Shown piece after piece: positions 1 through 12,343 of a stretch of 64,000 nucleotides of DNA. A model generated the notes under the pieces. It saw only the letters and a list, made by a program, of their open reading frames with translations, was not told the origin of the DNA and did no database searches. The translations under genes were made by a program, and so were the position numbers. Each line of letters starts with the position of its first letter. Position 1 is the first letter of the stretch. Origin of the DNA: Siphonodentalium dalli (taxonomy: Eukaryota; Mollusca; Scaphopoda; Gadilida; Siphonodentaliidae); assembly GCA_032622095.1 (NCBI GenBank), contig CP136061.1:196028935-196092934 (forward strand), given 5' to 3'.

Positions 1-2205
1 ATGCGCTTCATGCCCATTAAAGGCACCTTCTGTTAGTTTAATTACCAAATTTTACCAAAATTTCCACATATTTTAAGAATTTTCCCAAATATGGCAAATC
101 TCGGCATGAGATGACCCCGAGACAACCATAATTATTTATGTTGAACTGCAGACAGTACTGATCAATTCCCAACTATTAATTCTTTTATTTAGGAAGGGAC
201 GTTCCCATCATTGGCAACGACATGGACAAATTTCCACCAAAATTTCCCCAGTAGATCAACCATCTTCAGATACAGTGGGGTTAAAATAACCATGATTGCT
301 GGGGAACGAGAACAAAGAAATGTGTAAAATCAGTTTTATTTAGCATAGATATGACACAGCTTCACGCAGAGGTAGTAGGAATTACATAGGGTCACGTTTG
401 CACATCTCTTAAGGTTAGAAGGAACTAAATAAGTAGAATTACGTCCCTTTCGTTTTTACAGGGTATCTCGAATACGAGTTAAAAAAATTCTGGCGCGCGA
501 TTGGCGTATAATATGTCAAATAATTTTACAAATTCAAGAAATATAATACCCATAGCATGTAAAAACGTGGGCGTTTCCTAATCTGAAATGCGTTCGTGTC
601 CAAACAATGGCGGGATATTGAGGCTGTGTATTGGCTTTCGTCAGACTGTCAAATTATGTGCAAAAAGTGGGGTAGTGTGGAAAACATATGCTGGTTTTTT
701 AAAAAGGCGTGGCTCGAAAGGTACTCCTATGTGCGAACAGATTCCGAAAGGGTTGGTCTTTACGAACGCATGCATCGTGCACTTCGGAACTCGAAAATTT
801 TGCGTGGGCGTGGTCAAACGTTAACACTGTGGCCTATGGAAAACATTTAGTTCCTTCTAACCTAAAGCAGAAAAATCGAATTTTTCGTATTTCGGCTTAT
901 GATGGACAAAGGTGGTGAAAAATCACATAATTGTGATCTGATTTGCGAAGCATACATAGTTAGACATTACATTACGCCAGAATTTGGATTTTATTGCCAT
1001 TTTTCAGGAAGTGGGGAATATTTGCACCTAATAACCTTAGTGAGATTTTCATTTATTTATCGTTATTCTGTATCTGGTGTGCCACGTTAAGAGAGAAATA
1101 ACCTCACATCGATATCTTTATCTATTTGTGGACATCTGACCATCAGCATAAACTTGATGTCTCGAGTATTTTTAACCATGCAGCTGCCAACTTGTCGACC
1201 ACTTGGAAATTCCTATCTTCCTGATGCAAGGGGGGGTGGGGTGTAAAAATCTAACTATTTATTCAGAAACCCGGACAATTTTGGTCAACTAAGCATATCA
1301 TCTGAAACATGATTTGCACGTATTGTCTATGCCGCTATATACATGCGCTTCATGCCCATTAAAGGCACCTTCTGTTAGTTTAATTACCAAATTTTACCAA
1401 AATTTCCACATATTTTAAGAATTTTCCCAAACATGGCAAATCTCGGCATGAGATGACCCCGAGACAACCATAATTATTTATGTTGAACTGCAGACAGTAC
1501 TGATCAATTCCCAACTATTAATTCTTTTATTTAGGAAGGGACGTTCCCATCATTGGCAACGACATGGACAAATTTCCACCAAAATTTCCCCAGTAGATCA
1601 ACCATCTTCAGATACAGTGGGGTTAAAATAACCATGATTGCTGGGGAACGAGAACAAAGAAATGTGTAAAATCAGTTTTATTTAGCATAGATATGACACA
1701 GCTTCACGCAGAGGTAGTAGGAATTACATAGGGTCACGTTTGCACATCTCTTAAGGTTAGAAGGAACTAAATAAGTAGAATTACGTCCCTTTCGTTTTTA
1801 CAGGGTATCTCGAATACGAGTTTAAAAAATTCTGGCGCGCGATTGGCGTATAATATGTCAAATAATTTTACAAATTCAAGAAATATAATACCCATAGCAT
1901 GTAAAAACGTGGGCGTTTCCTAATCTGAAATGCGTTCGTGTCCAAACAATGGCGGGATATTGAGGCTGTGTATTGGCTTTCGTCAGACTGTCAAATTATG
2001 TGCAAAAAGTGGGGTAGTGTGGAAAACATATGCTGGTTTTTTAAAAAGGCGTGGCTCGAAAGGTACTCCTATGTGCGAACAGATTCCGAAAGGGTTGGTC
2101 TTTACGAACGCATGCATCGTGCACTTCGGAACTCGAAAATTTTGCGTGGGCGTGGTCAAACGTTAACACTGTGGCCTATGGAAAACATTTAGTTCCTTCT
2201 AACCT
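1..2205. repeat. Near-identical tandem duplication, unit 1,342 bp
   Basis: Positions 1-863 recur at 1343-2205 at a fixed offset of 1,342. I see only two substitutions (position 90 versus 1432 and 481 versus 1823). Between the copies, 864-1342 is present once; the second copy stops at 2205, where a GC-rich block begins. The short open frames inside it (for example 588-824, repeated at 1930-2166) resemble no known family and are probably chance. The near identity implies a very recent duplication or an unresolved haplotype/assembly overlap. The repeat continues to the left edge, so its true start is unknown. Confidence 0.95.
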
Positions 2206-2310
2206 GGTGGAGCACATCCCGCTCCACACGAGACAAGTGCACTGTGTAGAGAGGGGCCCGATCGACACAGGCAACCCTCCGCGGCACCGCAGAGCTGATG
2301 CGCTTTTTCT
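2206..2310. other. GC-rich block with short hairpins, unidentified
   Basis: GC content rises abruptly in an AT-rich neighbourhood, exactly where the second tandem copy is interrupted. A 7-bp stem (GTGGAGC/GCTCCAC, 7-base loop) is followed by a CTGTGT/ACACAG pairing and by CCGCGG-type self-complementarity. It could be a small structured RNA, a transposon end or a fragment of a larger repeat. I compared it mentally with U1, U2, U11 and U12 snRNAs and found no match. Confidence 0.35.
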
Positions 2311-3424
2311 GACCATTTCTTATTTTCCATATCTGTCGGAATATTCTGATTATAATTATAATATTTAAAACTGGGAGGTGGTTGTCACGTAGTTTGTTTA
2401 CATTGTGAATCTTGGATTTCTCAGATAGCCGATGTACGATTGACCTAATGAATACACATAATTACGAATATGGTCCACTCTTTCGACGAACCCTTGTGCG
2501 CGGTGTGTAAATAATCATAATCACTCCACGAAATAAGACCATGTGAATCTTATTTGAATGGGAATATGTCTCTATGAACTGATTTTGATCAGAATTGTAA
2601 AAGAAAAGCCACAAATATACCTTTATGGGTGTAGTTTAGCTGTCGTTCGTTTTAATTACGATATAGCGTGTGGTCATATTATAGGAGCAATATTTGAAAT
2701 TTGATTTAACTCTGTTCTTAATGAAATCATTTTTTTGTGTTTTTAGCTACATATCCCAACTACAGTGATTATCGCTACTTGCAGGCGTGACTTTTAATTA
2801 ATTAAGTCACATGGCCCATTGACGTGCTATAAAAACAAACTTAAAGATAGTCATTGCTTCTTATCTTATATACTTAGCGAATTATAAAAGTTAGTTGATT
2901 CCGTATATACATGGCCTTTGTGATGTGCACGCTCAACCCACCATTCACGTTTTGGGTGTCCAGCTGCAGTCCACGTGAGTGGGATAGAAGGCGACGTGGA
3001 ACAACCGAAGCCACTGATGACATATTCAATATTGATAAACTATCTATTTTCATTTTTTAAATAGTGAACTCTCCTTCTGCGACAGTTCTAAGTGAACAAG
3101 TGTAAAAAAAAATGTTATTTCTCTGAGTACACCCGACACTGCTATTTACATCAGTGGTAAAACAATTTATATCGTTTTATGCTCTACATCCACACAATAT
3201 TCTGAATCGATAAGTAGTCACGTGGTCACTATGTGTTCACCTTGATTGGAGCCAATTTGGAGGTCATCCATATAGCCCGGTCACACCCAGAGACCGCATC
3301 AAACTATAAATCGATTATTACCTAATAGCAATTATTATGTAGTATGTGAATATGTATTTAATATTATGTGCAAAATTTCATACTTTAGTCATAAAGTGAA
3401 CAATTTTGTTACTAATCTATTCCA
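2311..3424. other. Intergenic, no gene seen
   Basis: AT-rich sequence with stops in all frames and no recognisable exon, RNA gene or clear repeat. Confidence 0.6.
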
Positions 3425-3840
3425 CTATTTAGCCAATATCGGAATTTAAAGGGTTAATACAACCGACGGTGGATGACATAGCAAATAAACTTTCGCAACC
3501 TATACTTAGTATGTAATCCACTACCATATTATGTTGTCCACGGGCAGCCAGGGCTTTCCTGTATTCTGCTGGTGCATATCGTCATTTAAGGGGTGAATGA
3601 AGCCGGCCGTTAACGAGATGGCGAATCAATCTTCACAGTATATCTTTAGTAAGTGCATCGCTACCATAAGTCATCAATATATAATCTGATCGGGTCCCTG
3701 TGTGCCCGGACTCTCCCGGGTTCTTTTATAGTCAATATCGGTATTTAAAGACTTAATAAACCCGCCGAATTATGACACAGCAAGTCAATTTTCATAATAT
3801 AGGCTTATTTTGTATCCTACTACCATAAGCCATCATGGTT
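3425..3840. repeat. Degenerate tandem repeat, ~148-bp unit, about three copies
   Basis: Three diverged units start near 3427, 3570 and 3722. Each begins with a form of GTCAATATCGG followed by TTTAAAG and TTAATA, then a CC(G/A)CC-type segment, and ends with CTACCATAAG or a variant. Copies differ at many positions. No coding potential is visible. The array abuts the left arm of the foldback-like element. Confidence 0.6.
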
Positions 3841-3849
3841 ACGTAGCGT

Positions 3850-5380
3850 TTTTCCGAAGACCCATAACTCCGAAGGTCCGATTCTCCGAAGGTCAGATTC
3901 TCCGACGCCCCGATTCACGAAAGCCCATAACTCCGAAGTCCCGATTCTCAGAAATCCCATAACTCCGAAGACCCATAACTCCGAAAGCCCATAACTCCGA
4001 AGGCCTATAACTCCGAACGCCCATAACTCCGAAGGTCTATAACTCCGAACGCCCATAACTCCGAAGGTCTATAACTCCGAAGGGCCGATTCTCCAAAGGT
4101 CCGATTCTCCGAAGATAATTTTTTATCGCTTATTAAATAGTGTACAGTCCAGTGGCGGGGTCAATGGGGCCCTAGGGAAGACCGCCCACAACAAACATGT
4201 CAAGTGTCATGTAAACGTCCGGAAATCCCTCCTAGGCATTCAAATATTCAGTGTTCCTGCACAGGGGAGCCCCCGGACCAACGATTGGGGGCGACCCCTC
4301 CCATCCATGCATGCGCTCCCCAAATCAGGCCTTCGTGATATACTTTCGGCATATCATATGCATGATATATCCCCCACATATCCCCCACATATGCTAATTA
4401 ATGTGCACCCCTAAATGGGAAATCTGGCTCCGCCACTGGTGTGCACCGGGTATATCTGGAATCCGGCGTACGGGTCCAAAATGGGTGGAATCCGGCGTAC
4501 GAAAAGAGGGGAAAGGGCCCTCATATATTGGAAACGTTAACTATGTATTATAATAAGGTGATATCTACACCATCAGTAGTGTGCGACAAGCCTTAATTTT
4601 CCACAGAATGCTTAAATTTATGAAAGAAATACAATTATTTTGTACAATGTACGTCTTAATACAATTAACATGATTAAACTGTGCATATCTGACTGCATTG
4701 GGGTGATTTGATGCAATCAGGTTCATTTTATATATGAAAAAGGACAAGTTCTTCCCCGTTCACCCCTGTACATTTTACCCTGGCATCTCATGGGCCAACT
4801 TAATGTTATAGTATACGGTGTATAGTCAGTGGCGGGCCAGGATTCCCATTTAGGTGGGGGGTAGGAAAATTTTGAATATTTTGATGCCCCATGAACGATT
4901 TCCGGGCGTTTACATGACATTGGACATGTTTTGGTAGGGGCCCATATTCTCTGAAATAGCAAGTAGAGGTTTAATAGGGGCAGTAGGAATTTTGGGACCA
5001 CTTGGCTTCGCCACTGGACTGTACACTATTTAGTAAACGATAATACCCCGATAAAACAAAATCTTCGGAGAATCGGACCTTCGGAGAATCGGATCTTCGG
5101 AGTTATGGGCCGTCGGAGAATCGGGCCTTCGGAGTTATAGATCTTCGGAGAATCGGCCCTTCGGAGTCATAGGTCTTCGGAGTTATAGGTCTTCGGAAAA
5201 TCGGCCCTTCGGAGTTATGGGCTTTCGGAGAATCGGATCTTCGGAGTTATGGGCCGTCGGAGAATCGGATCTTCGGAGTTATGGGCCGTCGGAGAATCGG
5301 GTCTTCGGAGTTGTGGGCCGTCGGAGAATCGGGTCTTCGGAGTTGTGGGCCTTCGCAGTAATAGGTCTTCGGAAAATCGG
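3850..5380. mobile_element. Foldback-like element A with minisatellite arms
   Basis: The left arm (about 3850-4117) is an array of ~15-base units of the types CCGAAGGTCCGATTCT and CCGAAGACCCATAACT. The right arm (about 5063-5378) holds the same units in reverse complement (TTCGGAGAATCGG, TTCGGAGTTATGGGC). Just inside the arrays the two sides still pair: 4120-4200 matches the complement of about 4890-5045, including TAGTGTACAGTCCAGTGGCG. A second 'AGTGGCGG' inverted pair lies inside that (near 4433 and 4826). The core, about 4440-4830, has no ORF of note. This is the architecture of foldback (FB) elements: a non-autonomous palindrome with tandem-repeat arms. Confidence 0.75.
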
Positions 5381-5385
5381 TCTGA

Positions 5386-7194
5386 CACCGCCATCATATT
5401 ACACTGTCGGCGGGCCCATGGCGTGTCCGGGCTGCCCGGGCAGTAACTAGTCACACCCCGTCGCCCACCCAACGCCCCGAAAAAACCGCCACATTCAGAT
5501 AATGGGTCAAAATCCGTTCGTCATTGATAATCCCGAAATCGTCCACTTGGGTTACACTGTAAATGGAGTCGATGATGATCAACCTGTCGGTAAAATGAAA
5601 ACACTATACACATTTATAATTTGTATTCTTGAAAAACACAAAATAAATCTGAATGCAAACTCAACTTACACACCCTGCCGTTGTTCTGAAACAATGTTTC
5701 AGTTCAATTTGTTAATTAACACGTCAATTCAATTGTATACTATCGATAGGAGTGTTAGCAACGATGGTTCCCTGTTCACGCAATCGGCAATACAGGCTAC
5801 TGGCCTACTGCGTGATATTGAACTTCTATTCTATTCAAACGAGAAGTATACAAAGCGTCTAAAAAGGATTATGTGTGACACCCATACTCAGACCCCACCA
5901 GGGCTCATTAAAATTGAGTTTATGACAATCATGGTATTGGACCAAACTATACGATAATATTATTTTATCAGTAGCACTATAAAGTATGCGATGTTGAGAA
6001 TTTTGTGAAAAACAGTGGTGGGTATTCCAGGCGGAAAACATGCTTTGATTTTTGTTTCAAAACGAATATAAAGTAGTATAAATCGAATTTTAAGAAATTA
6101 TAGCGAAATCGGTGTGCGATTGTTTGGAACAGTTTGAAAGGCATCAAATGCAAGTGATAATCTTAAAAACGAAACCAAGAAAGGAACTTTAAACGAAACA
6201 TTTTTTCAACCACTGAATTCCTCAATTATGTAATGTCATATAGCATGCAGTCGAGAATTAAACACAAAACATTGCACCAGATATTGGTCCGATGCGGTGT
6301 CTGGTCACTTTGGGCACATTCATACACTCGCAAATGTGTACGGTATGGTTTGCACACATTTCGTCGTAGTAAACAATATGGTGCCATATATTAAAACGAA
6401 CGGAAGCATATATTTGAAATGCATCGGTAACTACACGAGAAGTAAAAATATCTGCATTTTATGGAACTTTGCCTGTAAATAACATGAAATTATCGCTCAA
6501 GAAAAAAATAATACAGGTATTTATATGCAAAATGTCCGTAGCATGTGCACCATTACATTGTGGAACTACAGGAATATGACGAAATGTCGTAAAAACAAAC
6601 CGTACAAAACATGCAAGTATGTGACGTAGCCTTACTGCTGCCATATAAAGCATAAGACAAACAAAGATGAAGCGACAACGGTCGCTGTATAAATATTGCC
6701 CGATCATATTAACAGTGTCCTAACTGGAACATAAAACTTAATTAAGGACAAACGAAAATTATTCAACCGGAATTTAGCCATTTGCAATGTTCGGCTTCAA
6801 CTAATATAAAAGTGTCATATGCATGCCGTTTAATATATACTTGGGAGAAAGTACTAACACGTCATGTGAACATAATATATGTATAGCGCTTTGGAATGGA
6901 TATGCCTATAGTATAGTCCCAGACATCATTACATGCATGAATAGACTATGCGACATTTAAATGGAAGACAACTGAATCTGTCTTCAGAAAAAAATTCCAT
7001 CAAAGTGCAATACAGATATCGAACTTATTGCTACGATACATACTTGATTGTTGGGTAGGTTTAGATTGTAGACCGCCAAACAGCGCCATTTAATTACAAA
7101 CTTAACTTAAAATAAAGGTTCGTATGTTTGGTGCGAACACCAGCCTAACGGTAATTGGAATATCATAATTATGTCAGTAGAATGTCAAGAATGA
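5386..7194. other. Intergenic; one unrecognised 151-codon frame
   Basis: No convincing gene. The frame at 5502-5957 (plus, ATG start, 151 codons) is the longest here. It has no domain I recognise, no splice context and no neighbour arguing for function, so I do not call it a gene. The rest is AT-rich unique-looking sequence. Confidence 0.5.
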
Positions 7195-8460
7195 ATATTG
7201 TGCACGAGTAATGGAAATAGGTCACGGAATATGAGATTTATGACTAAAGACACAGGTGCATGGCGAATATCGCCCGTATTCCAAGTCCGGCCGCCAAACC
7301 CCCGAAATTCACGAATGCGTGTTTTCGCGTATAAAGTTTTTTTCTCTGCGGATTTTGTAAATTCAGGTATCCGACATCAAGATTTTATCGGCTGGCCATC
7401 TGTCAGCCTTGAGCAATTTTTTTTATAGCTCCCTAAAAAGTATACCCCCCCCCCCAAAAAAAAATTTCCAGACGTAAAACCACAGTTACTTGGAATTTGT
7501 TTCAAATGCACATGACTAATCTAGTAAAATATATACAAATGTATATATTTTCATGAAGCTAAGACATAATGACAATATTTTGAGCCAAAATTGAAACTCA
7601 CCACCCAAGATGGTCACCAAAATGGCCGCCGGAAGTTGAAAATATGACATTTTTTCACAAATATCTTCTAGAACAGTCCATGCTGTTTGGAACTGGTTGA
7701 GTAATATGACTTTATTTTGTATTTTGTATATTAACTGATCATTGGAGCAATTAAAAATGCAATTATTGGGGTCCTACCCGCTTGTGATCCCTCAAAAATT
7801 CGATTTTACAGAACGTGGTATAAAATTTAACAAAAAATCACAACTGGGAATCTAGTCATATTTCAACAAGAAATGAACAGAAGGTTGCAATTAAGTGAGG
7901 CATACCATTACCTATGAATATTCCAACTCACTGGAACCAAAATTCTTACTTTGGCTCAAAATGGCTGCCAAAATTGCCGCCAAAATATGGAAAATGGTAA
8001 ATATTGCCCTAGGGTGTCCTGCAATCGCTTACAAGTTGTGGTTGATGTACACACTTGGCTATTATGCCTTCTATACATTGAATACTAACATGTCTGCTGC
8101 ACCATGGTTAATTGTTACTGTTGTCACCACTGACATCATCAAAAATATTGGACTTTTCTCTCATAAACTTGACATAAATATCGGCAAAAATTCACTTTTC
8201 AGGTTTTGACCATTTTTTTCTAGTAAAATGTTACTATGTTTGGATTGAAAGGTGTTTGTTCTATTGGTCTATCTTAAATGTGTCACACTACGGTGTATAT
8301 GGACCAAATTGCTCAAGATGGCTTCCAAAATGGCAACCAAATTGGTAATAATTTTTTTTTTTTACATATATCATTATAACATTATATATATAACATTATT
8401 CTCTGCGTTATCCAAAAAGGTAGCAAATTGTGACTCACTTGGTTATTATGCGTGTTAGTT
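7195..8460. repeat. Degenerate repeat region with ATGGCCGCC-type blocks
   Basis: Diverged ~330-bp units contain 'AAAATGGC(C/T)GCC' blocks near 7615, 7955 and 8315, each followed by a segment ending in CTTGG(C/T)TATTATGC. The leading part (7275-7430, with TTTTCGCGTATAAAGTT and CAGCCTTGAG) recurs around 29190-29295, so this is a dispersed family. The open frames (7895-8209 and others) run through repeat sequence and are not believed to be genes. A C run at 7447-7456 is part of it. Confidence 0.55.
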
Positions 8461-10105
8461 AATTAACTGACAACTAAATGTTCTATTATGGTTGTCTCAG
8501 TTCCGTATGGGGCATGACAAATTCATTTTAAAGTATGGAATTTTGAGGAGAACCTCTTTTGTGATTCTGGCCGTATTATTGAAAGGAAATGGGCAGAACT
8601 TTGAGACGGAACTGAGATGAACCGTAATTTTATTCAGTGCTTTTTACATTGAATCTGCCCATGGTGGACAAGCAGTGACAGTGTGACTGGCTAAATCGAT
8701 AGAAAATCTGAGTCCGGTTATAATGATACCAATATCTCATTTTCGCGCCAAAATGGACATAGAACCTTTTGGTTTCCACGCGACGAATTGGAATACACTT
8801 GTTCTGTGCAGATATGATATAAGTCGTCATCTCAGCTCCGGCCTGACTATACAGGGTTTTGTTGAACCGCCGATTTATATACCCCAGGATGCCATTTGCT
8901 GGTGATAAAACGTAAATATGATATTAATTACAAAAACGTATACGCATAATTTACATAGCTGTGTGAGTGCTTCTCGCCAATAGAAGTTTCGAAAAAGATA
9001 TCATCACTCTCGTAATTATATGATTTTGTTTAGTTCGACGATATCGATACACCGGGACGAAACAATCAATTAGGCCATCGGGTCTCCAGTTTAAATTTGT
9101 ATGTGTTATAAAGAGCTTACTTCTGGTAAATATATTCAGATTCATAGAGAGCGTAACAAAACAATGTCAATGTGGGTTTATTTGTGTTGTTTAGCTGAAA
9201 TAGGCTCCTTTCTGAAACCGTTATTCGGCGGCGTTGGGCTTTCATCCCATCAACAATGAGAATTGTGGTTTCTACGAGCGCTGTGTGCACATATCGATCT
9301 TTTACTCAATTTGTTTTTGTTTGCCCCCCCCCCCCCCCCCCGAAAAATTAATTACAAAAACGTATACGCATACAATTTACATACCTGTGTGAGTGCTTCT
9401 CGCTAGATATCATCACTATCGTGTATATAAATTGTGTTTCTAAAATGAGTCATGCCTGTTCCATAAAGCTTCCAATCGTTTGAATGCTAGTTTTGTAAAC
9501 AAACACGCATAATCGCAACACGAGGCATATTTTTGATGGTCAAAAGGCTGTATTTTTTTATCGGTGGTTCCAATAATAACAAGGTTTGAAATATATATGT
9601 GTGTATACAAGAGTAGATCTGTTCGCGATGTTTCTTCAAGACCCCTAGACCGATTTCAATCAAATATGGTGTGACGGGTGTTATAACAACGTTAGTTCTT
9701 TTAGTTTTTATTTATAAAAAGTACAATATTTTTATTTAAGAAAAAAAGGTTTCTGTTTTTATAATTAGCTGAAATAGGATCCCCTCTAAAACCTTTATTC
9801 GGCGGCGTTGGGCTTTCATCCCATCCCAAAGAGTCACGTGGTTCCTCCATGCGCAGTGTGCATATCGATCTTTTAAACAATTTGATTTTTTTTTTAAATT
9901 AAACTTTTAATATTTTAATTTTGTTATATTGAACTCCTTGCTTATTTTAGTTATCAATAAAATGTAAATCATCAGTATTTCGTTTTATTAAAGAAATAAA
10001 TATAACAGTGAGGCGATACAGACAGTCATACCTGAGGCACATACAGTATAGTTAAGATATGTTCAATTATTGAATATTCTTGCACTTACTTCTGGGCGTT
10101 CCCAA
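8461..10105. repeat. Direct-repeat region, no gene
   Basis: About 8930-8990 recurs at about 9345-9405 (ATTACAAAAACGTATACGCA then TGTGTGAGTGCTTCTCGC). The segment at 9190-9320 recurs at 9765-9890 (TTCGGCGGCGTTGGGCTTTC, then CATATCGATCTTTTA). The two pairs overlap in order, suggesting diverged tandem duplications. A long C run lies at about 9325-9341. I see no coding exon. Confidence 0.55.
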
Positions 10106-10632
10106 TGTGATCCAGGATTTTACTTGGGTCACTTTCTCGCTGGTGTCATAAAGGAAAGAATGCGTGTATAACATATATTAGATGTGTGAAGGAATAAGAC
10201 TGTTCTCTGTATAAATTTTATTCATCTGTAACATCATGTAGTAAGCAGCATGTGATGGTGAATGATACATAATTGTGAATCAATCATAGATGTCATAGAA
10301 CGACCGAAGGCGTTGCTTATTAATTAGAGATTCCATGTTGGCAGATGTCAGGTATGTCTGAAGAGCCAGAACTAATTAAAGAGTAGATTAATGTTTGGTT
10401 TATATATACGCTAATGACTTAGAGCGCCATTAGTATCTTCCTTTGTCTGTACTGACCGATGGGTGACTGGAATTGTTACATAAGACCTTCTTTCCTTTGT
10501 GGCTAGTATTGCATAACTCATAGGTCGCGGCCTCTCCGAGTATGACCTTGGCAATTTGGTTGGGGTCACTATAGTTCGATTATATTCTATCTCCCCCATA
10601 GGTAAGATGGATATGTTTAGTATGTACTATCA
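10106..10632 (-). repeat. Putative 3' LTR
   Basis: On the minus strand the segment begins TGATAGTACATA just after a purine tract and ends ...GGATCACA. It contains a TATATATAAA box (about 10398-10409) and, about 180 bases further, an AATAAA signal (10217-10222), in the order expected for U3-R-U5. Boundaries are guesses from the TG...CA rule because the partner LTR is absent. Confidence 0.45.
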
Positions 10633-12328
10633 CGCCCCTTGATCTATAATTTTGATTTCCATTAGAATCTACTATTCCTTTACGAATCAATATGGCAGGA
10701 AATGACCAGCTCGCGTTTGTAGTTTTCTTTATAATACCAGCATCTAATAATTTTTGAAGTGCTTTTTCCATGTGTTCGCGTCTATGTAATGGAGTAGGAT
10801 ACGCACGACAAAAGATAGGTTCTGCATCTGGTTTGGTATCAACACGCATGACTATTTTATCGCAAAATCCTACCTTATTTGGATCGTTTGTAAACACATC
10901 TTGATATTGGGAGACGAGTTCAAGTAGTTCAATTTTGTGGTGGTCGGGGGCACATATATCGTCCAATTTGAAAGGTTGGTGGCCAGCCTTAGGTGGGTTT
11001 TTTGTTTGATTTTCTATACTAAATACTTCTTGAGAATCATTCATTTTATTTGTGGTGGCTACCTTAGCCTTTGTTTGACAGATCTGGTCTGAACTTAGGC
11101 CATGTGTTTTCGCAACTATATTACCTTTAGATATAGACATATATGAGTCTGAATTATTCATGATCATGATCGGTATATCTCGTTTTGATGCGGAAACTAT
11201 CCCGTCCATAATGGATACATTAGGTTCATCCTTAAATATGCCGATATCGGCGTGACTTACTCCAAGATATGGTGTCTCATACATGTCTGGTGTACCAATT
11301 ATTTTTGTGTTCACCAATGCACATGAATGGGGTGGTAATTTGATATCTTGCCGCGAACGTAGCAATGATTCTATATGTAAATCCTGTAACATGGAAAATA
11401 TTTTGTTGCCTATTCTAAATGCATTCAGATCGAAATAGAGTCTTACATGTTTGTCTGTTAAAAAATCGCGACCAAAAATCGCTGATCGTGCTAGGTTGCG
11501 TAATATAAAGAATTTATGTACTAATGACATCGATCCAATTTTGAAAGGCAAATGTATACTGCCGTATACTTGCATATTTTGGCCTGTTGCCGAGGTCAGA
11601 ATTATCTTTTCTTTTAGTAACGGTGGCTTATTTGGAATGGATCGATATACGTCGTATTTTAGACAACTTGTACTTGCACCAGAGTCAAGTAATGCCCTTA
11701 TGCGTTGGTTGCCAATTTTAATAATTGTTGAACAAGGCGTTTGCTGTTGTAGCCCCTGTGCGATTTCTGCGTGGTACTTGAGTTTAGGTAATGTATGTAA
11801 TTGCATCTGTTCAGAATGGTAATTTATACTTTGACAGTTTTTACTTGGTTCATTATTATTATTTTGGTAAACTCTTGTATTTCGATTAGCTTTTCGTTGG
11901 TTTTGATTTAGAATTTTTGCATCGCTATTAATGTCCTTTTGTTTGGGAACGGTGTTATGTAATCGTTTATTCATATATGTTCTAACCTGACCAGCGGGAT
12001 TTATATTTATCATTGGGGAATGCACGTGTTTGTTCATGCTCGTATCAGCATGATAAGATGTATTAGGTTTCAATTTATTGACCTGGCCTGAATGATGTCT
12101 CTGTTCTTTTGTAGTAACACATGCTACTCTGGTGTTTAGGGTAGCAGTCACTGGTTTAGTTGCATAACTGCTTAGCTTCTGGTAATTAGGTGCACATTTA
12201 TTTATGGTCATATGTTTTGACGGTGTTTTGAAGACGGTTTTAGTTTGATATCTCGCGCTCTGATGTGATGTATTATGATGATGATGATTATGATTTTTAG
12301 AATGTCCTTGCGGCTTCTTCAAAGACAT
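10580..12328 (-). pseudogene. pol: pol fragment: retropepsin plus truncated reverse transcriptase
   Basis: The frame from the ATG at 12328 encodes 582 residues. In the element it is probably entered by -1 frameshifting from gag rather than started here. The N-terminal 190 residues are Asn/His/Lys-rich linker, including a His run near residues 13-22. A retropepsin domain follows: LLDSGAS (active-site Asp at residue 215) and the downstream FGRDFL hydrophobic-Gly segment. After about residue 480 comes the conserved entry to Ty3-type RT (YPTPLHRREHMEKALQKLL, then SFPAILIRKG). The frame then runs into sequence next to the LTR and stops, so the RT catalytic centre, RNase H and integrase are absent. 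The protease could still fold; the polyprotein is not functional. Confidence 0.85.
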
Positions 12329-12343
12329 TCTTACATGTTTAAA
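12299..12343 (-). promoter_or_regulatory. -1 programmed ribosomal frameshift signal between gag and pol
   Basis: On the minus strand the heptamer T TTA AAC (12343-12337) lies in the correct zero frame, two codons before the gag stop (TAA, 12333-12331). After a 5-base spacer (12336-12332) comes a 12-bp stem (12331-12320 paired with 12310-12299, one G-U) closing a 9-base loop (12319-12311). Slippage by -1 leads exactly into the protease frame. UUUAAAC with a stimulatory stem 5-9 bases downstream is the established -1 frameshift design of retroviruses and coronaviruses. A pseudoknot partner for the loop was not found. Confidence 0.85.

Noticed and set aside
588-2368. Several open frames of 60-105 codons repeated in both tandem copies
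   Set aside because: They overlap each other in different frames, match no family and exist twice only because the DNA is duplicated.
3820-4056. Repetitive open frames in the minisatellite arms (also 5215-5472, 32897-33232, 36226-36642)
   Set aside because: They arise because short repeat units without stops stay open; both strands are open at once.
5502-5957. 151-codon ATG frame as a gene
   Set aside because: No domain, no splice signals, no codon or neighbour evidence; a frame of this length is possible by chance in 64 kb.
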